Shown in pieces: positions 1 to 6,985 of a DNA stretch of 18,126 nt (its first letter is position 1; each line of letters begins with the position of its first letter). Made by a program: the position numbers and the translations under genes. This stretch comes from JACQHM01 sp964535215. Lineage in GTDB: Bacteria > Methylomirabilota > Methylomirabilia > Methylomirabilales > JACQHM01. The notes under the pieces were generated by a model. It worked only from the letters and a program-made list of their open reading frames with translations. It ran no database searches and was not told the DNA's origin. Location of the stretch: the NCBI GenBank assembly GCA_964535215.1, contig CAZHST010000054.1, positions 1 to 18,126 of the forward strand, written 5' to 3'.

Positions 1-115
1 GCCCTTCTGGTTCCTGGCGGGGATGGTCGTGAAGATCCCGGAGCTGGAAGCTGCCCAAGGGATCCAGGAAGCGGTAAAGGAGCCGAGCTTTACCGGAAGG
101 CGGAGGTTAGGATGA
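1..115 (+). CDS. 3' end of an unidentified upstream gene (partial)
   Basis: One reading frame is open from the window edge to a TGA at 113-115. It encodes the last 37 residues of a protein, beginning PFWFLAGMVVKIPELEAA and ending in a basic tail (GRRRLG). The stop overlaps the ATG of the next gene as ATGA, the arrangement used throughout this operon, which supports a real gene end. A hydrophobic patch followed by a charged tail can be seen, but I do not recognise the family. Its position ahead of an ABC exporter suggests a polysaccharide-biosynthesis role; that is inference from context only. A second frame is also open through this stretch, in frame with the permease, but the ATGA overlap makes this reading preferable. 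Confidence 0.5.
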   Translation, partial: PFWFLAGMVVKIPELEAAQGIQEAVKEPSFTGRRRLG

Positions 116-972
116 TAAGCGTTCCGTTCAAAGAGGGAGCCCCTCGATCTGGAGAAGCCTGGGTCGTGATTGGCCCGCCCCGAGGCTGGCTGGATCTTAA
201 CCTGAATGAGCTGTGGGCGTATCGCGAGCTGCTGTATTTCTTCGTCTGGCGGGACCTCAAGGTCCGCTACAAGCAGACAGTCATCGGGGTGGCCTGGGCC
301 GTCATCCAGCCCTTCTTCACCATGGTGGTCTTCAGTCTTTTCTTCGGGAGACTGGCCAAGCTCCCTTCAGAAGGGATGCCTTATCCCATCTTCTACTACA
401 GCGCCCTGCTGCCATGGATGTACTTTGCCAATGCCCTCACCCATGCGACCAACACGATGGTTGAGCACCAGCGCGTCATCACGAAGGTCTACTTCCCTCG
501 CATCATCCTACCTCTTTCGGCGGTGCTCTCGGGGCTCGTAGACCTAGCAATTGCCTTCCTGGTGCTGGTGGGCCTAATGCTGGTGTATGGGATCGTCCCG
601 ACGGCGAACGTCCTGTTGCTCCCGCTGTTCCTGGTGTTGTCCATCATGACTGCCTTGGGCGTGGGGCTTTGGCTTTCAGCACTGAACGCCATCTACAGGG
701 ATGTCCGCTATGCGGTGCCTTTTTTCATTCAGTTCTGGATGTTCGCCTCTCCGGTGGTGTATCCAAGCAGCCTGGTGCCGGAACGCTGGCAGTGGCTGTA
801 CGGGCTGAACCCGATGGCGGGGGTGATTGAGGGCTTCCGGTGGGCGCTCGCGGGACAGGGCCACCCGCCGGGCCTCCTGCTCCTCGCGTCGGCCGGAGCT
901 GTGGTGCTCCTGGGTCTCGGGGGGCTGCTCTACTTCCAGAGGATGGAAGGTACCATCGCAGACGTGGTGTAA
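112..972 (+). CDS. wzm: ABC-2 type polysaccharide export permease (Wzm-like)
   Basis: Inner-membrane subunit of an ABC transporter that exports lipid-linked O-antigen or capsule-like glycan. At 286 aa it has the usual family length. After a soluble N-terminus comes the conserved amphipathic entry stretch VWRDLKVRYKQTVIG (residues 45-59). Hydrophobic segments follow near 57-80, 94-112, 131-162, 167-191, 202-223 and 254-274. The RDVRYAVPF...SPVVYP segment (196-218) and NPMAGVIEGFRWALAG (233-248) are typical of the ABC2_membrane family. The ATPase gene follows immediately, with its GTG directly after this stop, so the two form a pair. Family assignment is secure. The exact glycan exported is unknown, and teichoic-acid exporters (TagG) belong to the same family. 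Confidence 0.93.
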   Translation: MISVPFKEGAPRSGEAWVVIGPPRGWLDLNLNELWAYRELLYFFVWRDLKVRYKQTVIGVAWAVIQPFFTMVVFSLFFGRLAKLPSEGMPYPIFYYSALLPWMYFANALTHATNTMVEHQRVITKVYFPRIILPLSAVLSGLVDLAIAFLVLVGLMLVYGIVPTANVLLLPLFLVLSIMTALGVGLWLSALNAIYRDVRYAVPFFIQFWMFASPVVYPSSLVPERWQWLYGLNPMAGVIEGFRWALAGQGHPPGLLLLASAGAVVLLGLGGLLYFQRMEGTIADVV

Positions 973-2280
973 GTGATGGGCGATGTGGTCATCCGAGTGG
1001 AGGGCCTGAGCAAGCGCTACCGCATCGGGCAGCGGGAGTCCTACCTTGCCCTGCGTGATGTCCTTGCTCGTACCTTTTCTGCTCCCTTCCGCAGGGTTTC
1101 TTCCCGCTCCCTCACCCCCAACCCCGACCCCCCAACCCCTGATTTCATCTGGGCTTTACAGGACGTCTCCTTCGAGATCAGAGAAGGCGAAGTGGTTGGC
1201 ATCATCGGGCGCAACGGGGCGGGGAAGACCACCCTCCTCAAGATTCTCTCCCGGATCACGAAACCCACGGCGGGCTATGCGGAGGTGCGGGGCCGCGTAG
1301 GGAGCCTGCTGGAGGTCGGCACGGGCTTTCACTCCGAACTCACGGGCCGGGAGAACATCTACTTGAGCGGCGCTATCCTGGGAATGACGAAGAAGGAGAT
1401 CGACCGCAGGTTCGACGAAATCGTCGCCTTTGCGGAAATCGAGAAGTTCATTGACACGCCGGTAAAACATTACTCCAGTGGCATGTATGTCCGCCTGGCC
1501 TTCGCTGTTGCTGCCCACCTGGAAACAGACATCCTGCTTGTTGACGAGGTGCTTGCGGTGGGGGATGCCGCCTTCCAGAAGAAGTGCCTCGAGAAAATGA
1601 GTCATGCCAGCCATGAAGGACGGACCGTGCTGTTCGTCAGCCACAACCTGGCAGCCGTTGAAGCCCTTTGCCGCTCGTGTTTTCTCCTGAATGGTGGTTG
1701 CCTTCTGGCAAAGGGTCCTGCCAGACAGGTTGTGGAACAATACCTGGAAATGAGCATTCCTACTCCGGCCCAGGTCGTCAATCTGAGCAACCATCCTGGC
1801 CGGAGACCTGGTTCAATCCCTATGATGCGACAGGTCTCCTTAAGTTTTGGGCACGACAGCGGATCGGAAAGGAACTTTCTCCGCCTTGGTAGCGATCTCA
1901 CCTTGACCGTCTCCTACACCTCTGAACACCCCATCGCCAAACCTGTCCTCGGCTTTGTGATCAGAAACCGGTTGGGGATCCCTATCCTCGGATTGAACAA
2001 CAAATTCTCTGGAGCCTACCCCTCGCATGGGTCGGTGACTTCTGGAACCGTGAGCTGCCACTTAAGGGACTGTCCATTCGTGGAGGGAAGATACACCGTG
2101 GATCTCTGGTTCGGGGATCCCTACCAGGATTACGACGTTATTGAGAATGCCATCAGCTTCGACGTGCTCCCCAGGGATCATTTCGGGACCGGTTTGCTCC
2201 CACCCCCCCAAATAGGCCTCATTGTCTGGCCAGCCTGCTGGACCTTCGAAGCTGATAAAACGCCAGGAAAGCCGGGTTGA
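973..2280 (+). CDS. wzt: ABC transporter ATPase with C-terminal glycan-recognition domain (Wzt-like)
   Basis: Cytoplasmic ATPase partner of the upstream permease (435 aa). Walker A is GRNGAGKTT (79-87), the signature is YSSGM (167-171), Walker B is ILLVDE (187-192) and the switch histidine is in FVSHN (His224). After about residue 262 comes a beta-rich extension of some 165 residues of Wzt_C type. In characterised Wzt proteins this domain binds the modified end of the exported polysaccharide, so a chain-capping step is expected. Start may be GTG 973 or ATG 976. Residues 43-57 form a Ser/Pro-rich loop (SSRSLTPNPDPPTP) between the first strand and Walker A, encoded by a C-rich stretch. The loop position is tolerated in this family, but its repeat-like DNA is odd. 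Confidence 0.94.
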   Translation: MMGDVVIRVEGLSKRYRIGQRESYLALRDVLARTFSAPFRRVSSRSLTPNPDPPTPDFIWALQDVSFEIREGEVVGIIGRNGAGKTTLLKILSRITKPTAGYAEVRGRVGSLLEVGTGFHSELTGRENIYLSGAILGMTKKEIDRRFDEIVAFAEIEKFIDTPVKHYSSGMYVRLAFAVAAHLETDILLVDEVLAVGDAAFQKKCLEKMSHASHEGRTVLFVSHNLAAVEALCRSCFLLNGGCLLAKGPARQVVEQYLEMSIPTPAQVVNLSNHPGRRPGSIPMMRQVSLSFGHDSGSERNFLRLGSDLTLTVSYTSEHPIAKPVLGFVIRNRLGIPILGLNNKFSGAYPSHGSVTSGTVSCHLRDCPFVEGRYTVDLWFGDPYQDYDVIENAISFDVLPRDHFGTGLLPPPQIGLIVWPACWTFEADKTPGKPG

Positions 2281-3023
2281 GAATGATGAGCGGTTTTCAT
2301 GATCGAGGAATATCCGTTGATCGCTCTCAGGTCTTCGGGGAAACCCCTCGGGCTGTAGAGCGCATTGCCCCTGGGTTCTTCCCTGCTCATGTAGAGAAGG
2401 AACATCTGGCCCGATACCGCTGGGCCTCCCGGTGGGTGCGAGGAAAATCGGTGCTGGATGTGGCCTGTGGTACAGGGTACGGGAGCCAGATTTTATTGGA
2501 TGCAGGCGCCAGACGGGTCATTGCGGTCGATTGGAGCGGGCCAGCGCTGGCCTTTGGTGCCGAGATGTACCCTGGGCCAAGCTATATCCAAGCCGATGCC
2601 CTGGACCTGCCGTTCAAGAACAGCTCATTCGATGGGGTGGTGTCGCTGGAGACGATTGAGCACCTGGCTGATCCATTCCGGTTTCTCCAGGGTGTGCGTG
2701 CCCTGCTTAGGGAGGGTGGTCTGTTGATCCTTTCAACCCCCAACAAATCCAGGACTGACAGGTCGAATCCTTACCATCTCCACGAAATGACCTTATCTGA
2801 ACTCCTGGACCATCTGGATCAGACGACCTTTCATGTCATCGGCCTTTGGGGTCAGTACTGGAAGCTCTGGCGGCGGAAGGGGCTCTGGCGGGTCAAGGGA
2901 CTGGGGCGACTGGCGCATGAGATGGGGCGTCGTCCCTGGGTATGGAGAGCCCCTGCCGTCCTTGGACTTGAGCCCCTCTATTGGTGCATTCTCGCCCGGG
3001 CAGGGAGGAAGGTTCAGAAATGA
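2277..3023 (+). CDS. class I SAM-dependent methyltransferase
   Basis: Probable methyltransferase of 248 aa. The SAM-binding motif I is VLDVACGTGYGS (59-70), the acidic strand-2 residue is in VIAVDWS (Asp85), followed by ADALDLPF and the strand-5 block LLILSTPN. The C-terminus is basic with aromatic residues, and no membrane segment is obvious. The start could be TTG 2277, which overlaps the wzt stop as TTGA and has AGGA eight bases upstream, or ATG 2283/2286. Its place directly after Wzt makes methylation of the exported glycan, perhaps as a terminal cap, an attractive role. That is inference; the acceptor cannot be read from sequence. Confidence 0.85.
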   Translation: MRMMSGFHDRGISVDRSQVFGETPRAVERIAPGFFPAHVEKEHLARYRWASRWVRGKSVLDVACGTGYGSQILLDAGARRVIAVDWSGPALAFGAEMYPGPSYIQADALDLPFKNSSFDGVVSLETIEHLADPFRFLQGVRALLREGGLLILSTPNKSRTDRSNPYHLHEMTLSELLDHLDQTTFHVIGLWGQYWKLWRRKGLWRVKGLGRLAHEMGRRPWVWRAPAVLGLEPLYWCILARAGRKVQK

Positions 3024-3907
3024 GCGACTTCCCCTTTGTTTCTGTAGTGGTCCCGACCTGGAACCGGGCGACCCTGCTGGCCGATTGCCTGGCGTCTCTC
3101 AGAGCCCAGGACTACCCTCAGGACCGATTTGAGATCATTGTGGTGGATGACGGCTCCACGGACGCCACGCCCGAGGTGGTGAGCATGTTTCAAGATGGAA
3201 CCCTCCCCGAAGTGCGTTACGTCCGCCAGGACCATCGTGGTCTGAACGTCGCCAGGAACGCTGGGATCGCCGCTGCAAAAGGAGACCCCATTTGTTTTGT
3301 TGATGATGATGTGGAGACGCCGCCCGGATGGTTGCGGGCCCTTGTCGAAGGGGCGCTCCGCCACCCGGAGGCCGGTTGTCTTGGTGGCCCCGTTCGCGTC
3401 CGGTTTGAAGCAAAGCCTCCGAAGATCTGTGAGATGGAGTCATGGGCGTGGGAAGGTGAACAAGACTACGGGCTAACAGAGCAAACGGTGCCTCACGTGA
3501 ATGGGAGCAACATGGCGCTGCGTCGTTGGGCCCTGAGCCAGGTCGGTCTGTTTCATGAGGCGCTTTCCGGGTCAGGTGACGAGTTAGAATGGGAGCGACG
3601 CCTGATCTGTGCCGGGAGTGCGATTTTCTACATCCCATCCGCTTGGCTCTGGCACCGGCGGACCAAATCAGATATGCGTGTAATGGAGCTTTTGAAGCGG
3701 AGGTTCCGGCAGGGAGGAGCTTATGCCGTGTATGCTAGACATATCGGGGAGAAAGTATCGCTGTGGAAGGTGCTATGGCCTATTCCCTTTTATCTTCTTC
3801 ACGCGTTACGACGACGTTGTGTTGGGGCCATATTTGAGGTGGCCTGGAAACTAGGGCTTATCTGGGGGATTATAAGGATCAGGAGAAACTCCCATGAATC
3901 GGCCTAA
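3020..3907 (+). CDS. family 2 glycosyltransferase
   Basis: GT-A fold glycosyltransferase (295 aa) transferring a sugar from a nucleotide-sugar donor. It opens with VSVVVPTWNR (7-16), then VVDDGSTD (41-48), the metal-binding ICFVDDDVETPPGW (Asp95-97) and a GDELEWERRL acceptor/catalytic block (186-195). The C-terminal ~60 residues are hydrophobic and basic and probably peripheral to the membrane. ATG 3020 is chosen over an upstream in-frame start because it overlaps the previous stop as ATGA and has a GGAGGAAGG ribosome site seven bases upstream. Its tail (LLHALRRRC...RIRR) resembles the decayed fragment at 6391-6531. Donor and acceptor are unknown. Confidence 0.9.
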   Translation: MSDFPFVSVVVPTWNRATLLADCLASLRAQDYPQDRFEIIVVDDGSTDATPEVVSMFQDGTLPEVRYVRQDHRGLNVARNAGIAAAKGDPICFVDDDVETPPGWLRALVEGALRHPEAGCLGGPVRVRFEAKPPKICEMESWAWEGEQDYGLTEQTVPHVNGSNMALRRWALSQVGLFHEALSGSGDELEWERRLICAGSAIFYIPSAWLWHRRTKSDMRVMELLKRRFRQGGAYAVYARHIGEKVSLWKVLWPIPFYLLHALRRRCVGAIFEVAWKLGLIWGIIRIRRNSHESA

Positions 3908-4799
3908 GGTGTCAATTATCCTCCCAACTTATAGGCGGGAAGAATTGCTCTGCCGGACATTAGGGGATCTCCTTCAGTTAGACTATCCGGATTATGAGCT
4001 CATCGTTGTGGACCAAACCCCCCTTCACCTTCCCGAGACCCAGCGTTATCTGCACGGAATCAAGAGTCGGATCCTCTACCTTCGGCAAGAGCGGCCAAGC
4101 CAGGTGGCGGCAGCCAATGCGGGAGCGAAGGTAGCAGGAGGAGAGATTGTCCTCTTTGTTGATGATGACATTCGGATCCCGGATCGTGATTTCATTTGGT
4201 TCCATGCCCGAGACTATGAGGATCCCACGATTGGGGGTGTGGCGGGGCGGATTCTGGATGCCAGAGATCTGACGAAGGCACAATTCAATCCGCTCTCGGA
4301 CGATCCCACCCGGGATCCCCGGACCCTCTGCGAGGTTACAGCAGCCGGTGGGGCAAATATGTCATTTCGACGAGAACTAATCATGCGGCTGGGCGGCTTT
4401 GACGAGCGCTTCCTTGGCAATGCCTTCCGCTGGGAGGACGACTTCTGCCTGAGAGTCCAAAAGGCAGGGTACCGGGTAGTCTATGACCCAAAACCCACCG
4501 TACACCACTTTTATGGTAGCACTGGCGGAAATGAGAATTATCATCTGCTCGGACGTGATCCAGCCTCCCACGGTTGGTATCGCTTCTTCTTTCATAATCA
4601 GATGTATTTTGCATTAAAGCACATGCCAGGTCCAAGCCTCCCCCGGCTCCTCTGGCGCCTTTACCGGAACCATGTTATGAATCGCTCATGCGCTCGGGAA
4701 GGAATGAGGTTCCTGGTAGCTCGGCATTGGACCTTCGCGGCAGGACTAGCCCACGGGATAGCCACATACCGACAATGGCGCCGAGAGGTGTTGCCATGA
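3894..4799 (+). CDS. family 2 glycosyltransferase
   Basis: Second GT-A glycosyltransferase (301 aa). Motifs: VSIILPTYRR (6-15), LIVVDQTP (37-44), the metal site VLFVDDDIRIPD (Asp90-92), GGANMSFRRE, GGFDERF and WEDDFCLRV (Trp180-Glu181-Asp182-Asp183). The DQTP segment replaces the usual DDGS near the nucleotide site, as in some rhamnosyl-type GT2 enzymes. It overlaps the previous gene by 14 bases, with AGGAG eight bases before the ATG. Base composition from about 3400 to 4700 looks more AT-rich than the sugar genes after 6986, hinting at a different source. Substrate cannot be assigned. Confidence 0.9.
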   Translation: MNRPKVSIILPTYRREELLCRTLGDLLQLDYPDYELIVVDQTPLHLPETQRYLHGIKSRILYLRQERPSQVAAANAGAKVAGGEIVLFVDDDIRIPDRDFIWFHARDYEDPTIGGVAGRILDARDLTKAQFNPLSDDPTRDPRTLCEVTAAGGANMSFRRELIMRLGGFDERFLGNAFRWEDDFCLRVQKAGYRVVYDPKPTVHHFYGSTGGNENYHLLGRDPASHGWYRFFFHNQMYFALKHMPGPSLPRLLWRLYRNHVMNRSCAREGMRFLVARHWTFAAGLAHGIATYRQWRREVLP

Positions 4800-5302
4800 T
4801 CAAACTCGGCCAGAGATTGTGGCATGGGTCTCTCACTGTTTTGACCCTTCTCTTCTGGCTCGGAGCGGAGGCCCTGGCAAGAGAGATCCCGTACACCCTG
4901 GAAGACCGGGAGCGGCTGATCCGGGTCGAGAGGAAGCTCGATGAGATGGCGAAGCGGTTTGAGCAGCGCTTCGAACAGATTGACAAACGGTTCGAGCAGG
5001 TTGAGAAGCGCTTCGAACAGATCGACAAACGGTTCGAGCAGATTGAGAAGCGCTTTGAACAAATCGAGGTGCGGTTTGGGCAGCTCATCACGCTGTTTCT
5101 CGGCATTGTGGCGGCCTTTGCAGGGGTGGTGGCCGTCACGATCAGCTTTGCCATCTGGGATCGGCGGACGGCGCTCGCGCCGGCCCTTCGAATGAGTCGC
5201 TCGCTGGAGGAGCGGGAGGAACGGCTGGAGAGGATCCTCCGGGAGTTTGCGGAGAAGGAACCACGCCTGGCCGAGATCCTCCGGCGCCTGGGGTTGTTGT
5301 AG
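4796..5302 (+). CDS. small membrane-anchored coiled-coil protein, copy A
   Basis: Unrecognised protein of 168 aa. A signal-like hydrophobic N-terminus (about 9-27, ending AEALAREIP) is followed by a charged region and then a run of seven-residue repeats (RFEQIDK/RFEQVEK type, about residues 57-96). These should form a coiled coil. A single transmembrane helix comes next (about 98-118, LITLFLGIVAAFAGVVAVTI), then a charged C-terminal helix ending in a Leu-rich tail. Predicted topology places the coil outside the cytoplasm, between two membrane segments. The ATG overlaps the previous stop (ATGA) with GAGAGG upstream. A near-identical copy with three fewer heptads lies at 6538-6975. Function unknown; scaffold or anchor is speculation. 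Confidence 0.8.
   Translation: MIKLGQRLWHGSLTVLTLLFWLGAEALAREIPYTLEDRERLIRVERKLDEMAKRFEQRFEQIDKRFEQVEKRFEQIDKRFEQIEKRFEQIEVRFGQLITLFLGIVAAFAGVVAVTISFAIWDRRTALAPALRMSRSLEEREERLERILREFAEKEPRLAEILRRLGLL
4967..5083 (+). repeat. 21/42-bp tandem repeat encoding coiled-coil heptads
   Basis: Two nearly identical 42-bp units (4967-5008 and 5009-5050) are followed by a diverged partial unit (5051-5083). Each 42-bp unit is itself two 21-bp repeats, and each 21-bp repeat encodes one heptad of the RFEQIDK type. The paralogous gene at 6538 lacks 63 bp here, exactly three heptads. Repeat number can therefore change in steps of seven residues without breaking the frame. Confidence 0.85.
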
Positions 5303-5315
5303 GGCAGCTGAAGAT

Positions 5316-5708
5316 ATGGAACGAAGCAGCGATTGGATGGATCAAGCCCAAGGTGACTTAGATCATGCCAGACATGACCTGCAACACAGATTTTATGACT
5401 GGGCGTGCTTTTCCGCCCAGCAGGCGGCTGAAAAAGCTGTGAAAGCCGTGTTGCAAAAGCTTGGAGCTGAAGCATGGGGACATTCCATCGCAGACCTTTT
5501 AGAAGACCTCAGCCAATCCCAAACGGTGCCAGAGAACTTGAAGGACCTCGCTTTGGAATTGGACAAGGCCTATATCCCAACTCGCTACCCGAATGCCCAT
5601 CCCTCTGGATCACCCAGGAGACGCTATACCCGAATGGAAGCGGAAAGGTTGGTCGGTTATGCCGAAACACTCGTCCGGTTCTGTGAAAGTCTTCTATCCA
5701 CTCTATAA
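5316..5708 (+). CDS. HEPN-domain protein (putative toxin of a HEPN/MNT pair)
   Basis: HEPN-fold protein of 130 aa (PF05168-like). Typical features are DWMDQAQGDLDHARH near the N-terminus, YDWACFSAQQAAEKAVKAVL (27-46), GHSIADLLEDL (55-65) and YIPTRYPNAHPSG (86-98). An R-X4-H arrangement (Arg90, His95), resembling the catalytic motif of HEPN RNases, is present; whether it is functional here is inference. ATG 5316 is chosen because translation further upstream only reads through the end of the preceding gene. It begins 13 bases after the coiled-coil gene's stop, and the nucleotidyltransferase gene overlaps its 3' end. HEPN/MNT pairs act as toxin-antitoxin modules in which the nucleotidyltransferase modifies the HEPN partner. 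Confidence 0.82.
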   Translation: MERSSDWMDQAQGDLDHARHDLQHRFYDWACFSAQQAAEKAVKAVLQKLGAEAWGHSIADLLEDLSQSQTVPENLKDLALELDKAYIPTRYPNAHPSGSPRRRYTRMEAERLVGYAETLVRFCESLLSTL

Positions 5709-6015
5709 GAAAGCGGAACTCATCGGGCTCTTGCAAAAGCGGATCCCTGCTTTGTCAAAGGTGCTGCCCCTCAAGCGAGTCGTGCTGTTCGGCTCCTGGG
5801 CGAAAGAGAGGGCGACGGCCTTCAGTGATGTTGATCTCTTAGTGATTTATGCCGATCCTCCTCGTCAGGACGCCTATTGCCTGGTTCGGCGCTCCCTGAG
5901 CCTGCGGGGGTTGGAACCGCACGTTTACTCCGAACAAGAAGCCGAGCCTCTGAAGGCAACCTTAGAGCGCATGATAAAAGATGGCGTTGTGGTGTTCGAT
6001 GCGGATCGGGTTTGA
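5659..6015 (+). CDS. MNT-type nucleotidyltransferase (putative antitoxin partner of HEPN)
   Basis: Minimal nucleotidyltransferase of about 118 aa with the GS-X10-DXD motif: Gly45-Ser46 in VVLFGSWAKER and Asp57/Asp59 in FSDVDLLV. A later acidic strand may supply the third metal ligand. MNT antitoxins of this group transfer AMP to their HEPN partner. The start is uncertain: ATG 5659 (GGAAAGG ten bases upstream, 50-base overlap with HEPN) or GTG 5683 (26-base overlap). The last codons lie inside a copied glycosyltransferase start (from 5999), so the natural C-terminus may have been altered when the cassette landed here. No membrane segment. Confidence 0.82.
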   Translation: MPKHSSGSVKVFYPLYKKAELIGLLQKRIPALSKVLPLKRVVLFGSWAKERATAFSDVDLLVIYADPPRQDAYCLVRRSLSLRGLEPHVYSEQEAEPLKATLERMIKDGVVVFDADRV

Positions 6016-6056
6016 TGGTCAGGTCCTTGTGGGGAACCTCAGCGGGATGGGGAAGG
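5999..6056 (+). pseudogene. 5' fragment of a GT4 glycosyltransferase gene
   Basis: About 58 bases match the start of the intact GT4 gene at 6986. Both read MR, two variable residues, then FDGQVLVGNLSGMGKA, and the DNA is almost identical from TTTGATGG onward. Similarity stops abruptly near 6056, after which the frame runs into unrelated sequence. This is a truncated duplicate, not a gene. It shows that a copy of the coiled-coil/GT4 junction once existed here. Confidence 0.8.
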
Positions 6057-6109
6057 CACTCCTTGGTGGAGGAAACGTTGCGTCAGCCGGAAACCCTCAT
6101 CTCGCAGGA

Positions 6110-6265
6110 AGGAGGGCGGTTCATTGCTCGTTGCAGCAAAACTCCCACGGTCGGCGACCTGGAAGGGAACGCGGCCCGCATCGCCGAGGCCGTGGCGGAG
6201 GCCTAGCGCGCCGGCGCGGCCCTGGTCGTCATCCCCGAGTGGGTGCTCACCAAGACCCTTAGAAA
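6110..6265 (+). pseudogene. decayed N-terminal fragment of a NAD synthetase (glutaminase/nitrilase domain)
   Basis: In frame with 6116 the sequence reads FIARCSKTPTVGDLEGNAA, then RIAEAVAEA, a TAG stop at 6204-6206, and RAGAALVVIPEWVLT. From memory this matches the start of glutamine-dependent NAD synthetase (IALAQ.NPTVGDLEGN...RAGADLVVFPELVLTGY), including the Glu of the nitrilase-type active site within the PEW/PEL block. No start codon is well placed, a stop interrupts it and the rest of the gene is absent. It is a relic unrelated to polysaccharide synthesis, presumably brought in by rearrangement. Identification rests on motif recall and was not tested by search. Confidence 0.6.
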
Positions 6266-6317
6266 CCGGGGGGTGTTCTGCCGCGCGCGGGGATCTGCTC
6301 TGGAGGATGATACTCTC

Positions 6318-6531
6318 ATGCCGCTGGTGTTTTGGCGCCGTGTCGCTCACGCGGTCGGCCCCTTCGATGGACGGCTTCCCTAGGGTGGCGAAGCCCTTCT
6401 CCCTGGCAGGCACCCTTCGGTCCCTTGTCTTGTCGCTTCTTCACTTCGCCCGGCGGCGGTGCACCTACGGATTGCTGAAGGCCGTCTGGATGATCGGCTT
6501 CGCGGTCGGCCGGATCCGACGCAAGGGGTAG
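6318..6531 (+). pseudogene. decayed fragments of a GT2 glycosyltransferase gene
   Basis: Two pieces lie in different frames. The first (6318-6386) reads LVFWRRVAHAVGPFDGRLP then stop, like the NMAFRRE..VGPFDERL block of GT2 enzymes. The second (about 6391-6531) ends in LLHFARRRCTYGLL...GRIRRKG and stops at 6529-6531. It closely resembles the C-terminus of the GT2 gene at 3020 (LLHALRRRC...IIRIRR). A frameshift plus internal deletion of a GT2 gene explains both. A continuous 135-codon frame (6124-6531) runs across the NAD-synthetase and GT2 relics, but its first part has no protein-like character, so I do not call it a gene. Confidence 0.5.
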
Positions 6532-6537
6532 AAGTTC

Positions 6538-6975
6538 ATGCTCAAACCCGCTCAGATGGCGCTGGCAGGGTTGCTCGGGGGCTTCTTGTTGTGGCTTGGA
6601 GCGGAGGCCCTGGCAAGAGAGATTCCGTACACCCTGGAAGACCGGGAGCGGCTGATCCGGGTGGAGACGAAGCTCGATGAGATGGCGAAGCGGTTTGAGC
6701 AGCGCTTCGAACAGATTGACAAACGGTTCGAGCAGGTTGAGAAGCGCTTTGATCAGCTTCTCACATTGTTTCTGGGCATCGTAGGAGCGTTTGCCGCCAT
6801 CGTCGCGGTGACGATTAGCTTTGCCATCTGGGATCGGCGGACGGCGCTTGCGCCGGCCCTTCGGATGAGCCGCTCGCTGGAGGAGCGGGAGGAGCGGCTG
6901 GAGAGGATCCTCCGGGAGTTTGCGGAGAAGGAACCACGCCTGGCCGAGATCCTCCGGCGCCTGGGGTTGTTGTAG
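6538..6975 (+). CDS. small membrane-anchored coiled-coil protein, copy B
   Basis: Paralogue of the 4796-5302 protein, 145 aa. It has a different hydrophobic N-terminus (about 7-19), the same AEALAREIPYTLEDRERL segment, and two full RFEQ-type heptads instead of five. A transmembrane helix (about 75-95, LLTLFLGIVGAFAAIVAVTI) and an almost identical charged C-terminal tail follow. At DNA level the two copies are nearly the same before and after the transmembrane part, which is more diverged. The GT4 gene starts ten bases after its stop. AAGGGG lies about nine bases before the ATG. Function unknown; its linkage to glycosyltransferase starts suggests a role at the membrane in glycan assembly, but that is a guess. 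Confidence 0.8.
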   Translation: MLKPAQMALAGLLGGFLLWLGAEALAREIPYTLEDRERLIRVETKLDEMAKRFEQRFEQIDKRFEQVEKRFDQLLTLFLGIVGAFAAIVAVTISFAIWDRRTALAPALRMSRSLEEREERLERILREFAEKEPRLAEILRRLGLL

Positions 6976-6985
6976 GGAAGTTCTG

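Noticed and set aside
4967..5083. Possible CRISPR-like or regulatory repeat array
   Set aside because: The repeats are contiguous without spacers, in multiples of 21 bases, and encode coiled-coil heptads.
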